This document shows positions 47,169 to 58,813 of a DNA stretch of 64,000 nt, piece by piece. A program made the translations under genes and the position numbers. Position 1 is the stretch's first letter, and every line of letters starts with the position of its first letter. The stretch is taken from positions 186,001 to 250,000 of the forward strand of contig BSBK01001576.1 of assembly GCA_027943335.1 (NCBI GenBank), read 5' to 3'. The stretch is from Chamaecyparis obtusa. Taxonomy: Eukaryota; Streptophyta; Pinopsida; Cupressales; Cupressaceae. The notes below the pieces were generated by a model. That model was not told the DNA's origin. It was given only the letters and a program-made list of their open reading frames with translations, and ran no database searches.

Positions 47169-48956
47169 ATGTCTCAAAGAATCAGTACACATGAGGAAGA
47201 AATTATAATCACAGCTATGATGAAGCAGATGCAAGCTATGCAAGTCAAACTTAACAAACTTGAGAAAGAAAAGGAACCTAAAGAGTTCTCCATGGAAGCT
47301 CTATGTCCTTTTCCATTTGATAAAAACTTTTACATGTCACCATGCCCCCGGATAGAATTTGAGAAATGTGATAATCCTTATGATATCTCTTCCACAGAGA
47401 GTGACACATCCATCTTTGGAGACTATGATGACTATGATGATGGACAATATAATGATACCTATGACACCTCTGTTCCTAAGAGTCCTCCTTATCGTGTGTT
47501 CCTGCTTACTAGAAATGGGATGTCACATTGGATAGAATTTGATGGTGATCCATATGATTCTAATTTTGAAAAAGACTTTGATGATTTTTGTGAACAATAC
47601 CTTGATTATGATCCATCTACTACTGCTGAGGACTATAAAATGCATCGTGCTAGCTTGAAGCATCAATACTACAAGGATCTCTCCTCTAAGAACTCTCATG
47701 CTGAAAATAAAGATTACACTCTCAAGAAAGATCATGTTAATGCTAAACATTTGTCTTGTGATGGTTCCCTTCCATCCTCTACTTCCTCCAATAACCATAC
47801 ACTTCCTAAAGCTTCCGAGTCTTCCAAATCTTTCACAAATCCTTCATCCAACGAAAGTCCTGATACTTTTCATACGATTCCCTATAGTTATCCTCAAGGG
47901 CTACCCCTTGAAGAAACTCAAGCTAACCTTCACTTGGCTACCAATACTTTCAATAATGCTAAACCTAAAGAGTCTAATCCTTTATGCGCTATAATGCCTA
48001 CTTTAGCTAGTCCTTCACCATCTTTTCCAAAGTCTTCCATACAATCCCAACATGCTTCCTTGTCCTTAGAAGTGGCTCCATGTCAAGAGGACTCCAGAAA
48101 TGATAAAGAAAATAACATAAAGAAAGATCAAGATCAAGAACCCTCCATGTCATCCACTCCTTTTCATGATGTCTCTTATCCACCTCAAGGTTCTTTTGAT
48201 CCTGCACACCCTTTTTCATGCATTCCACCATGTCTTAAGTCTTCTCCTAAGCAAGATCAAGCTACTACTTACACTGTTAAGCTTATTGACAATCAAAATA
48301 ACCTTACCACACTTGTGCTTTCCAAAGATGATACTTCCATTAAGGTTGGTAAAAATGGTGTTGTTACTTCCAATGTTAAGCCTATTAAAAATCAAGAGAA
48401 AAATTATGCGCTTATGCTATCCAAAGATCCTTGTCAAGGTCAAAGTCTTCCATCTTATTCTACCATTCCATGTTCGTTTCCACTTTCTACTCTTCCTAAG
48501 TCTTTGCAAGCTTTGAACAATCCTATCAAAGAAGGTACTCATATTCAAGATGTCCATGATTCTATTGAAAATCCTAATGCTCACTCTAAAAATGTTGATG
48601 TCCTTGGTTGTCATATAAATGTTGATGAACTTTTTGATTATCCTTTTGCATCTTCCACTTCCATCCTTGGACCTCTTCCACCACTACTAAGGGCTTCATT
48701 CCTTCCTTCCATCTTGGGTCCTTATTTCCCTTCACTTTCCCCTCCTAACTCTCTTAATTTTCCATCCATCTTGGGTCCTTACATCCCTCCATCTCCCATC
48801 TTTCCTCAAGATCAACATAGATGCATACCCTTGAATCCTTTTCATCCATCCACCCATCTAAACCAGTCATATCCTCCCTCTTCCACAAGTCCCAAATCCT
48901 TTGGAAGTAACTTGAATGTTCAATACAAGAAAAAGAAGCAATACAAGAATCCATAA
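47169..48956 (+). CDS. Gag-like protein of element B
   Basis: 595 codons, uninterrupted. Residues 8-45 form a helical, Lys/Glu-rich segment that could be a coiled coil. 'MEALCPFPFDKNFYMSPCPR' (about residues 42-61) resembles the LCPYPFD...P.P start seen in gypsy gag proteins. An Asp/Tyr-rich stretch follows. The rest is Ser/Pro/Asn-rich low complexity, ending in Lys-rich 'KKKKQYKNP'. No gag core or CCHC knuckle was seen. Just past the stop, the frame has two copies of 'WIPKS' (49040-49140), so the original frame was longer. An intact ORF in a recent element suggests it was functional recently, but the role is inferred. Confidence 0.6.
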   Translation: MSQRISTHEEEIIITAMMKQMQAMQVKLNKLEKEKEPKEFSMEALCPFPFDKNFYMSPCPRIEFEKCDNPYDISSTESDTSIFGDYDDYDDGQYNDTYDTSVPKSPPYRVFLLTRNGMSHWIEFDGDPYDSNFEKDFDDFCEQYLDYDPSTTAEDYKMHRASLKHQYYKDLSSKNSHAENKDYTLKKDHVNAKHLSCDGSLPSSTSSNNHTLPKASESSKSFTNPSSNESPDTFHTIPYSYPQGLPLEETQANLHLATNTFNNAKPKESNPLCAIMPTLASPSPSFPKSSIQSQHASLSLEVAPCQEDSRNDKENNIKKDQDQEPSMSSTPFHDVSYPPQGSFDPAHPFSCIPPCLKSSPKQDQATTYTVKLIDNQNNLTTLVLSKDDTSIKVGKNGVVTSNVKPIKNQEKNYALMLSKDPCQGQSLPSYSTIPCSFPLSTLPKSLQALNNPIKEGTHIQDVHDSIENPNAHSKNVDVLGCHINVDELFDYPFASSTSILGPLPPLLRASFLPSILGPYFPSLSPPNSLNFPSILGPYIPPSPIFPQDQHRCIPLNPFHPSTHLNQSYPPSSTSPKSFGSNLNVQYKKKKQYKNP

Positions 48957-50308
48957 AAAAAAGAAGATCACCATGTCTCCTCTAATAGACATGGAAACAT
49001 AAAGTCAAAAGAGATATCTAAGAAAAAAATTACAAGACAAGTATGGATTCCAAAATCCATCATTGAAGATATTCTCTCTAGATCATTAAAAGGAAATAAA
49101 AAGCTTACGACTATATGGATTCCAAAGTCTCTCTTGAAAGAGTTTGGTGTTGAGCAAAAAATAAAGTTGACATTCAAGCTTCCAAAGGCTTCCACTTCAT
49201 TTTCTTCCAAAAATATTCTTCCATTCCATGCGCCTAAACCACAACCTCTGTTATCCATTCGCCACATTCCTTCACGTATTCCTTCATTCACATTTCCTCC
49301 ATCCTCTCATCACCCTTCAAGGTGTATGTTGACTTTGATCTTGCCTTCCTTTCCATCTACCCTTTCACAATCCTTCCATTCATTATCCTTCTACCTTCTA
49401 TCCTTTTTCCTTATTTGCCTATTCCTCCTATCTTCCAACCTCACTCGCTTTACATGAAACCTTATCCTCTATTTTTCTTTTTCATCTCCCTTTCCCTATC
49501 AACATCTTTGAGCATATCATTTTGAATCCTTGGCATATCATGGTTTATCCTTTCAAGGAGCATTATCTAAAAAGCTTGCCTTCTTCCAAAAAAAAAAAAA
49601 TTTAAAAAAAGAAAAAATTGAAAATGTGCCTTGGTGGAAACCTGGAAATAGGCGCCTTGGTAGCAAAAGTAAAGAGAAATAAATTCATCCTATGGTGAAA
49701 ACCACTCCCTTGTGGTGCCTTGGATAAGTACCATGATGAAAACCTGGCAATCAGGCATTATGCGTAGTTCTTCTACATATTTCATCCATTCCATCTTCTC
49801 TCTTTGATCTTGACAATGTTGATCTATACATGAACATTTGGCTATTTTGTGAGCTATCTTATGATGATCTTGCTTTCATTCCCTTCCTACTTAGCCTTCA
49901 TGTCTATTTTCCTCCATTCATTCTAGCCTTTCGCTATCCTTTCCACTTTGGTCTTGATCTAATAAAAAAAAGAGTAAAACACAATGCTATGAAGCCTCTT
50001 GACATGTCCACTCCTTTGGACTACATCCTTTCCTACTCTTGCATTACGCTTTTGTGACTTATCCTATGCTAGCCTTTCATTGCTTGTCCAAATGCACTTT
50101 ACATGACAATTTTTCCCTAGCCTGGGTATTCTTGAGGAGTTTTCCCTTGAAGATTTTCTCCCTTCATTCTCCTTCATTCTCTTTTTTTCCATCTCTTCCA
50201 TCTCTTCCACTAGCTTGCTAATCCCTCTTATTCTCCAGCTTGCTAGACATTGGGACTACACGATATGATCTTGCTTAGGAATTTTCAATGGAAAAAGATG
50301 CTATCAAG
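48957..50308 (+). other. Decayed coding and repeat region of B
   Basis: After the gag-like stop, readable protein-like pieces ('RQVWIPKSIIEDIL', 'TTIWIPKSLLKEF') give way to Pro/Phe/Leu-rich low complexity. From 49621 the phrase 'gtgccttggtggaaacctgg' and variants recur (49621-49760). The region where protease, RT and RNase H should be is absent. Confidence 0.55.
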
Positions 50309-50420
50309 TATGCAAAGTATCAGAATAAGTATCAGAACCAGTATCAGAATAGTATCAAAACCAGTATCAAAACAAGTATCAGAACAAGTATCAGAACAAG
50401 TATCAGAATCAGTATCAAAA
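50309..50420 (+). repeat. Minisatellite of about 12 bp units
   Basis: Nine or so units of the form 'agtatcagaacc' or 'agtatcaaaacc', slightly varied. It lies exactly where the remaining integrase sequence begins, at the edge of the lost pol. Confidence 0.85.
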
Positions 50421-50866
50421 TGCCCACTGGGGCTACACCTTTTTCTTTATTTTATGGGTCTGAAGTGGTACTACCTATTGAGGTTGAAATCCCATCACTA
50501 AGAATCATAATGCATGGTCTAGTAACTCATGATGACTATAGAGTGTCTAGGTTGCAAGAACTTGAACTACTAGATGAGCGCAGACAAGTAGCGTATGATC
50601 ATCTCAGAGTATATCAAAAGAGAATGTCTAGAGGCTACAACAAGAAAGTTAGACACAGAGAATTTCAGGTTGGTGATCTAGTCTTGAGAGAAAATCCTAA
50701 AAATCAATCCCATCGAGAACATAAGGGGAATTTTGAACCCAACAGGTTGGGTCCCTTTGTAATCACTGCTACTTTTGGCTCTAGTGCCTATCAACTCTCA
50801 ACGACTGAAGGAGAACAGCTCCAAGAATCAATCAATGTTCTCCATCTGAAGAAATTCTATGCCTAA
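50420..50866 (+). pseudogene. Integrase C-terminal remnant of B
   Basis: 148 codons, open to a natural stop. 'TGATPFSLFYGSEVVLPIEV' marks the end of the catalytic core and 'YNKKVRHREFQVGDLVLREN' the GPY/F-type C-terminal region, followed by 'NRLGPFVI' and a final 'VLHLKKFYA'. These match Ty3/gypsy integrase ends. The catalytic D-D-E part is missing, so it cannot integrate DNA. Confidence 0.9.
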
Positions 50867-53209
50867 GGCATTCAGTCTATGGTAAAATGTCCTGAAAAAA
50901 TGAACACCTGGGTGAAAACCTAGCAATAGGTGCCTTGATGATTCACAAAAAAAAAAGTAAAAAATATCAAAAATATAAAAATAAAATAAAATGAAAAGTA
51001 CAAAAAAAAATGAGAAAAAAAAAAAGTGCCTTGGTGAAAACCTAGAAACAGGTGCCTTGGTAGCAAAAATAGAATCTCTGCCAAGATGGTGAAAACCTGG
51101 CAAACGGGTGCCACTTGTTTCAAAATGCTCCATCTATCAGTGCAATCTTGGTCTTTCCCAGCTTTTAGTCTTGCTTTAGTTTGTACATATCTCCTGGTTT
51201 GTTTCTGCATTCTTGTTCTCAATAAGTCAGTTTGTACACCAATCAGCCCAAGCGTATGTATCCTATCAATGTTTAACACTTGGGGGCAATCACAGTCATA
51301 TCCTATGGTCTCTAGTATATCTTAGACGTATCATATCCAGTTAGAGTCCTTTGAAGCTTCATGTGAGTCAGTCAGTCATTCTTGTCTCTAGAAAGGATTT
51401 TGCATCAACAATGCAATCAAACATCAAAAGTCAACTGAAAACAATCTATGCTTTTTACATGCTCTTATCTCCTTGTATGCTTATTGATTCACATTGAGAT
51501 TTTTGCATATTATGTCCTTTCGAGCTCTTCGATGATGTCCATCAGGATTTAGAGAGTGATGACTGGGGGCATAATCTTTTCTGTCTTCTGCTTGTATGTG
51601 AAAATCTAACAACTTTGAAAATTATGGATTGAAATGGTGTCTGACTGTAAGAGCCTCTATCTTGAATTGGATGGCCATGCGTACCTCGACCATTGATACT
51701 CAGAAAATTAAAGGAAGTTTGATCTAACTATTGTCTTTTTTTGAGTGAGTTCTTTCTCCTATTGTGAAACGCGATCTTACCTAAGGATGTGAACGATAAA
51801 GGGTCACTATGGGTAATTCACATTAGATTTAGAATGATCTCTTGACTGTTTGATGTGTTTGTATGCAAGATGTATTTAGGTCATCACGATGTTTATGTTT
51901 TGATGCTTATACAAATTGCTATATCAAAATGGACATGATATTCAGGGCATCCTGGCGCTTATGCTTTGGTGCTTATATCTAATCCGACATTCCGAAAACA
52001 AAATCAATATTCATATATCCATAGTTGTTGACCAGTGGGTGTTGTATTGATTCTTGCGCATACAAATCGATATTCATATGTCTATGGTTCCGTAACTAGT
52101 GGGCATTGTATTGATTTATCCAGTTACCTAAAAGTTCAATGATGATAACAAATCGACACATGATCAGTGACTAGGTCCTAGGTCTTAGGTTGCATTTCAT
52201 TTTACATGTTTCTTTGCATTTTGCATGTCTGCATGATCTCACAAATGTTTGGAAACACTTCAAAGCTTAAACACTTAAATGATCCTTCAATCACATCTTC
52301 TAATCTAACAAGAGCTGAATCTCACATGAAGGTTCCTCCAATGAAGTAGCAAGTAGAATCCTTTTTCGGGATCAAAATCAAAATCTGAGACCGTTTATAT
52401 TATTAACTACTTCCATATTCAACCTTTGATCATCACAGGAATCCAGTATTCAACTTAACTGATTATCTTCCATCAAACTCTCAAAGTTTCAACTTGGTCA
52501 ACTATGGTCAACTCATGGTCAAATCTAGTCAAACTTGGTCTCGAGGACCTCCAAATGATGCAAAATGCATTCTCAAACATGTATAACAACTTCTCAAATT
52601 AATTAACATGTTTCTAAACTATCAACGCTGACTTTTCTTGTCAGATTTCAATTTTAATCCTGAAGGGGGCATGGTATTGCACATCATTCAAAGTCTGTAA
52701 TCTAAATTTAGAATCATATCTTTCCTTAGTAATCAAGACAACAACCACGTCTAGTTGCTGATTCATCAAAAGTCCTCATCTCTCAGGGCAAATCAATCAT
52801 CACTCGGGGCATATCAGATTCATCAAGATCCATATCAATCTCGTATTCTCTTAATCTTGTAAACTGTATCAGCATTTTGCAACCATCAGTTCATTAGTGT
52901 TATTTCCTTGGTTCTTCGGTAACTGAAGGGTTTAGATGTGATACCAACATGGTTCTTCTAAGACAATCAAGTCTGGAATCGGTCACTCACTTCTTCGCAA
53001 TCATAATGTTCGGAATCAGGCATTTTGACGCTTTTGTTTCATTGGTTCATTGTTGCTATAGTTAACAGTATCTTTGGTCATTCAGGACCTATTATTTTCA
53101 TATCAATTTCAATCAATTTCTGTCGCATATCAATTATCAATTTTGAATCAGTTTCATATCTTTATCAAACACAGACTGTCTTTGAACCACTACGCTTCAC
53201 ACAATAATT
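50867..53209 (+). other. 3' non-coding region of B
   Basis: About 2.3 kb. The phrase 'gtgaaaacct(a/g)g.aa..ggtgcc' recurs at 50895-51110, as in 49621-49760. An A-rich block with short A runs lies at 50948-51025. Beyond about 51500 nothing was recognised. Confidence 0.55.
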
Positions 53210-53224
53210 CAAAGAGGGGCAAAA
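53210..53224 (+). other. Polypurine tract of B
   Basis: CAAAGAGGGGCAAAA directly before the 3' LTR. Confidence 0.85.
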
Positions 53225-54511
53225 TGTAATACCCCAAAAATGGGCTATAAGTTCATTAACCTCCTATATCGACATATCGAATGAAATCAACATCGAAGTC
53301 CTAACCTAAGGCACATCTGAACATCATGAAATCCTAATTGATTATCCTAAATTCTGCATCAGGGAAAATTTCTAGTAATATTCCTAATTATCTTAATTAT
53401 CTTTAATTTTATAATTATTTGGCGAAAAATCATATTTATCCTAAAGTTTGATTAATTGAATATTCTCAATATTTAATTAATTAGATTTAATTTGGCCACT
53501 TAATTATTTAATTGAATTTAATTCCATTATTCCTAATTATGATATTTAATTTTGACAATAAATCCACAATCTTACAAATAATTGATTAAATATTTTATTT
53601 AATTAATTAAATCATTTTTGTCAATTTTTAATATTGTAATTTTGAATAAAAGTTTGATTAAATGATTGATTAACCCATAAATCAATTGTTTTATTTTTTA
53701 AAAATCAGTTAAGTTGAGAATAAATCACTTTATTTATTTATTAATTCATAATTATCCATGTGCACAATCAAAGAGCAGTTAAACTCCAAATCAGAAAATC
53801 AATGCAAGTTATTGACTTTTTGGAACTCAACATCATTTTTGAGTTTTAAAGTTGATCTAAACTTCTAATTTGAGTTAAAAAGCTATTTTTTCATGATTTG
53901 CATGTTTTTGTGAATTAAATTATCTTTATTTTCAGATAACTCAAAAATCAAGTTGAGTTTATTTGAGTGATTTATGGCTTTCTTTCATGCATCCTCAAAG
54001 CCCTGGATTTCTATAAAATCAAGGCTTTAGCTCTTCACAAATCATCTCTCAAATCCACAAGAATTTGCATAATCACGCTGAAGAATTGCTATCTGGAGAA
54101 TCAAAGCTTATTGTGAATCAAGGCTATTGTGAGATCAATTTGGTTTTTACATTCATTTAGATTCATTTTCATATCATTGTTAGATTAACTGCATATCAAT
54201 TTCATATCAGTTCATTCTAGATTAGATTCATATCAAGTTTTCATCATATAATTGCATAGAAAATATCAAAAAATATAGATTAATTGCATTCATATTTCAT
54301 ATCAGTTTTGCATTCAAATCCTTCATTTAGGTGTCGTCAAGGTCACTGATCTCGATAATAATTTGAAAACATCATACTCGCACCTATTAGAAGATAGTAA
54401 ATCACCTGGTTAGTTTAGCTTTCAATTCATTGCATGATTTCATTTTTGCTAACCTCTAATGTTTTACTGAAGTGTTGTGTCTACATATCAGGTACAATTT
54501 TCACACACACA
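53225..54511 (+). repeat. 3' LTR of B
   Basis: Starts TGTAATACCCC; same length as the 5' LTR, with scattered substitutions. Ends in a CA run followed by CTACT. Confidence 0.93.
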
Positions 54512-55528
54512 CTACTAGCCATATTATCCTTGTTCTTAGATATGATAGGAGGGTCTTTCTCCTTCAAGGGAACTTCATTAAATTTTTTTGAAAAATTCTT
54601 TAAAAGAGGGCGGTCTCTTCTATTGTGACCATTAAGCTTGCAATGAAAACAAGCTCCAATGTCCCCAAGCTTAGCTATAGCCCAATTCCATTTCTCTCCT
54701 TCAATATCAAGGGAGATTTCATCTGGGAAGACAACATCAAGATTAAGGATGACCAAAGCTCAGGCATTAACATGAAGCAAAGTGACCTTGGCTTCTTCAA
54801 CTTGGAGGACAAAGCTGAGAGGTTTGAGAAGGTGGCCTAGAATAAATTGCCAGAATTCGGGCTGGACATTCCTAAGCTCTACCCAGAATGGTGAAGAGTG
54901 GGCAATGACAATTTCAGACTTGCAACTGGGAGACCAAGGAAGAGCCTTGAACATCGTTTGACCTACATTATAGTATCCTTTTCTTAAAACTTTATCTTGC
55001 ATATCACGACTCTTAAAAAAAATAACAAATAAACCTTTTTAACCATTCGACTGAAACTAACATTTATACTGAGCTTTTTTCCCCAATATTACTAATCCAG
55101 TCATCCAAAAATTTTCTGGCAAGAAGAAATTTTATGTCCATACAAACAAAAAAGATGGCAATAATTTTTAAATGAAATTGTTCAGATTTGATAGCATTTA
55201 CCATGCCTACATTTGCAGAGAGAGAATGGATCTTAGCACCAAGCAATGGGATCTTACCTTCCTCTCCTCCATCCTTCTCTCCTCCAGAGTATTCTGATGT
55301 AGAATCATTACTTTCTCCTCTAGGTCAATGTCCATCAGGTCTGGGAGGTCCTCTTCCATATTCTTTAACCACTTCAAGCTATGATGACTCTGGAAAAACC
55401 ATTTTCTTAGCCACAACTTCTTTGTAAGAAGGTTTGTTTGATTCTCTGTGACCATCATGGTCTTCTCCTTCTGCCCTTTTATCACTACCTTTCCCATCTT
55501 TTCCATCATAAATTTCTCCTATGGCCAT
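54512..55528 (-). pseudogene. LINE ORF1 N-terminal part with CCHC knuckle
   Basis: The start is ATG 55528 on the minus strand ('MAIGEIYDGKDGKGSDKR'). After a charged N-terminus comes a DUF4283-like region (55002-54760; 'LPWSPSCKSEI', 'FWVELRNVQPEFW'). Then comes a knuckle 'CFHCKLNGHNRRDRP' (54756-54600) in which the last Cys of CCHC is not apparent. ORF1 proteins bind LINE RNA. Frames are shifted in at least three places. The part next to element B ends 'KDNMASS' and continues at 43243. Confidence 0.82.
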
Positions 55529-56060
55529 TAGAATAGCTCATGGAAAATCAAACCAAATCCTAACACTAGATGGCTTCCATCACAGACAATAAATGGCACC
55601 CACAGGTGAGCCAGTGCCGAAGCAAGGGATAAATAATGAAATGAAGTGGAAAGAAAGAAAGATAAACACATGAACTGCAAAAAGAGAAACAAAGGAAATA
55701 AAGAAAACTAGACACACATCATGAGAGATAAAAAGGGGCATGACAAACAAGCATAAAAAAATGCCGCCACAAAAGTAGTACAAAGGAGCCACGGGTCTCT
55801 CCTACTACACTTAGCATCGGCATGAAATCTAATAACCTCAGGCTAACTTGCAGACCAATTTTCAAAGGAAGAATTATCTATTCTATGCATTACACTTGAA
55901 AATATAATGAGATATAATATAATATATATATATATTGATATATATTTGTTAAAATATATATTTTACTATATATATTAATTATATATATTAGATATCCAAT
56001 GCATTACATGTCTACTAATATATTAGAAATGTAATGCATTAGATATTTAATGCACTATAT

Positions 56061-56064
<4 letters not shown>
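55529..56064. other. LINE 5' region and AT-rich flank
   Basis: The LINE 5' untranslated part probably extends some 100-300 bp beyond ATG 55528, but its end could not be fixed. 55910-56060 is TA-rich, with 'aatgcattacat' and its inverse 'atgtaatgcatt' about 40 bp apart. Confidence 0.45.

Positions 56065-56115
<51 letters not shown>
56065..56115 (+). repeat. (GA)n microsatellite
   Basis: About 25 uninterrupted GA units. Confidence 0.97.
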
Positions 56116-56119
<4 letters not shown>

Positions 56120-56907
56120 CTACTAAGGGAAAACACCAAGATTTTGGAACACTTTAAACTCAAAATGCACATGCTATTTGAAGAAATGAAATATCAAGGA
56201 AACTTTACAACATATAGGCTCAAGAATAGTTACAAAAATATTTTAGCACAATAAATAAAATACATAGAGTGAACCATGCAATACACTCACATAATAGATA
56301 ATTTTAATGAATAATCTATCTAACAAAGCTTAATGATGCAGGGGCAGGGTAGATACAAGCAGAATCAAGCAGAATTGAGTCCACTTGAATCCACAACAAG
56401 CCCTTGCTCAAAATTGCACAACGGAAGCAATATAATATCACATGAAATCAATGGAAAACACAATGGATATGAGACAATCAACTGGCAGCAACAACAGAGA
56501 ATTATATTATTTCTTTCAACATGCTCGGTTGTGAGGCCTTCCGAGTTTCGGCCTTATACAATGAGAATTATGAATTTAGAATTAAAGCTTGCATCCTATC
56601 TTTTTCTCCAATGATGTATCTTGATAATCCTTCCTATATCTCACCCATGATGATCTACTACATCAATTTAGACCCCTTATATAGCCAGCTAAGCCACAGG
56701 TCGGCCAGTCAGGCATTTAATTACAATATAGGTCCAGTCTCAAGATTTAAACCAAAACTAATGCTAGAATGAATATAAATTGATGAAACTTTTTATTTAG
56801 GTCCTAACTTGACCCAAGAACATTATTTTAAGTGTGAAAGGTCCCATATGAGCACACAGAATATCGCAAGAAGAAACACCACACGTTTCACCCAAAAACT
56901 GGCAGGA
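56116..56907. other. Unassigned sequence with an antisense TATA-like box
   Basis: Frames of 83-93 codons (56333-56772) have no known motif. The minus strand reads GGCTATATAAGGGGTC near 56680-56695, a good TATA-type box, so this could be part of an old LTR in minus orientation. No partner LTR was found. Confidence 0.35.
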
Positions 56908-57275
56908 AATAGGTCCTGAGGAAAAATAGGCATAACTTTTTACTCATAATGAATTGGAGTTTGTGCTCTTGGGAAATGATAGTAATTTAGGTCCAATTTA
57001 ATTTCTTAGGTGAGAAAAATAAAATTCCTTATAGATCAAGGTCGCCAACATGAACAATCAGCACCAAAACTGCATTAACAACTCAGACGTGAAAGCTGGT
57101 AGAAAATAGGTCCTGTGCCAAAAAGGCCATAAATTTTGACTCATAATGAATTGGAAGCTGCACTCTTGGGGAATGATATTAATTTAGGTCCCCTTGAATC
57201 TCTTAAATGAAAAAAATAATATTCCTTATGGATCAAGAGAACCAACATGAACAATCAGCACCAAAACTACAGGAA
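56908..57275 (+). repeat. Tandem duplication, about 197-bp period
   Basis: Two units beginning 'ataggtcctg' (56909 and 57106), each containing 'ctcataatgaattgga', 'aatttaggtcc' and 'caacatgaacaatcagcacc'. The units differ at many sites, so the duplication is old. Confidence 0.85.
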
Positions 57276-58025
57276 AACACTGTTCCGACATCAAGGAAAA
57301 TAGCTGTAACTTTGAAACAGTCCATCCAAACTTGATGTGCTCATAGGAGAAGGTTCCCAAATAGGTCCCAAACATGATTTAAGATTCACACACCATGAAA
57401 CTATCAAATGCAAATATTATAAATAAAACTACAGCAAACAGGTACAGAAATCAGAAAATGTTTTTGGTTGATGCAAGATTGCCAAAGACCCAAGATGCTC
57501 CTGCATCACTTAAATATAGATGCACTGAAGTTCAAGATTACATTTAACTAGCACATAAAAATTCAAGAGAATTGAAACTCAAAAATTAAAGGGATAAAAG
57601 CACGATCAATTTGTATTAAGAATTCAAGCTACCCATTATAGGTCAAGGCTTACAAAATGAAAATAAAATTTTATGAAAACTCATTGCGATAGTCCTACTC
57701 TATTTCTACTAAAAGTTAAGTTTTATGTTTCTCATATAACATTACAATGTTTTTTATAAATAGCTAAGGCACTACCTAAAAACCCTAACATAAAGTGGAT
57801 TGGATAGATTGCCATGTGTTCCATTCTGCCAAGATTTTTATATTGGGTCACATCACTGACCCTTAAAATTGATAGTGACCTGTGTTATGTAAACAAAAAT
57901 GACTTCTCCGTTATAAAACTCAGCTTCCACTCCTCAGTAATCATGACATTAGTTTCACTGATAACTAGACCAAAACTAAAAGAATGATGAGTATGCAAAG
58001 ATGGATGTGTGACAAAGTACAACTA
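57276..58025. other. Intergenic DNA
   Basis: AT-rich; nothing recognised. Confidence 0.5.
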
Positions 58026-58799
58026 TGTGTGTATTTTGTTGTACCTATTATCCTACAACACAACACTTTAATAAATCATTATATCAATTTTTAGCACATG
58101 AAAAGAAATCAAAATCATTACAATTGAAATCAAATTATTGCTCTCTAACTAACACAAGTATGGAAATAACCTAAGATTACTCTCAGAATTAGATCCTAAA
58201 TAGTGACAATGCATGTTAGAATGAGAGATTCAAGTCAAATATGAAGCTAAAATATCAAATTCATTCAATAAATCCATTGATTCATTAACTATTAAGAAAA
58301 TTGAGATATTTTCTAATTAGCTATGAAATCAAATGAACAACATGTAAGTATGAATTCAATTTAACAATTATCAACCTTGTTTGAGATTTGAAAATTCTCT
58401 TTTATAGAACTTTGAGAATTTGGATAGTTGAGATGCATCCTTGATGAGTGGTTGATATGCTTCCAAGCTTGATCCATGTGATGAGCTCTCATTGGTTTAA
58501 GATGTCTTTGTTGTCCCCTTGAGAGGTGACATGTCATTTTGGAGTTTTTTTATTCATTTCTTTTAATTAATTATTCTAGCCATGCATTTAATGAGTTTGA
58601 TTTAATTAATTAGGCTTAGAGATAATCAAAGTGATTTTTTCTCAATCGTTAATGCTTGATTTATGATATTTTATTGATTTTATCAAATTTGATGAATTAT
58701 ATTAATAATCAGGAATCAAATTAACACAATTAGGAGTTTTATCCCGAATTAGGGCAAATAAGGCATTAGGTTTTATAATCCCAGTTTTAGGTGATTACA
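58026..58799 (-). repeat. LTR of element C, 3' LTR in minus orientation
   Basis: Minus strand starts TGTAATCACCTAAAACTGGG, directly after a polypurine tract, and ends at 58026 in a segment that matches the end of B LTRs ('acaacacttta', 'gtaca', then a CA-type end). Length about 774 bp. The interior of C must lie to the right; no 5' LTR was found up to 64000. Confidence 0.7.
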
Positions 58800-58813
58800 T
58801 TTTCCCCTCTTTG
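58800..58813 (-). other. Polypurine tract of element C
   Basis: Minus strand reads CAAAGAGGGGAAAA before the LTR, nearly the same as in B. Confidence 0.75.

Larger units (their letters stand above)
43249..54511 (+). mobile_element. LTR retrotransposon B (Ty3/gypsy-derived, pol mostly lost)
   Basis: 11263 bp with two LTRs of exactly 1287 bp (43249-44535, 53225-54511) that look about 98% alike by eye. Flanks are CTAAT (43244-43248) and CTACT (54512-54516); using the right copy, the LINE ORF1 frame is continuous. Content: primer site, long leader, 595-codon gag-like ORF, integrase C-terminus, repeats, polypurine tract. No protease, RT or RNase H was seen. Probably the youngest insertion here. 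Confidence 0.93.

Noticed and set aside
48007..48614. Frames overlapping the B gag-like ORF in other frames
   Set aside because: Low-complexity shadows of the 595-codon ORF.
50309..50420. Tandem 12-bp units as a CRISPR-like array
   Set aside because: Units are contiguous without unique spacers, and this is a plant nuclear transposon.
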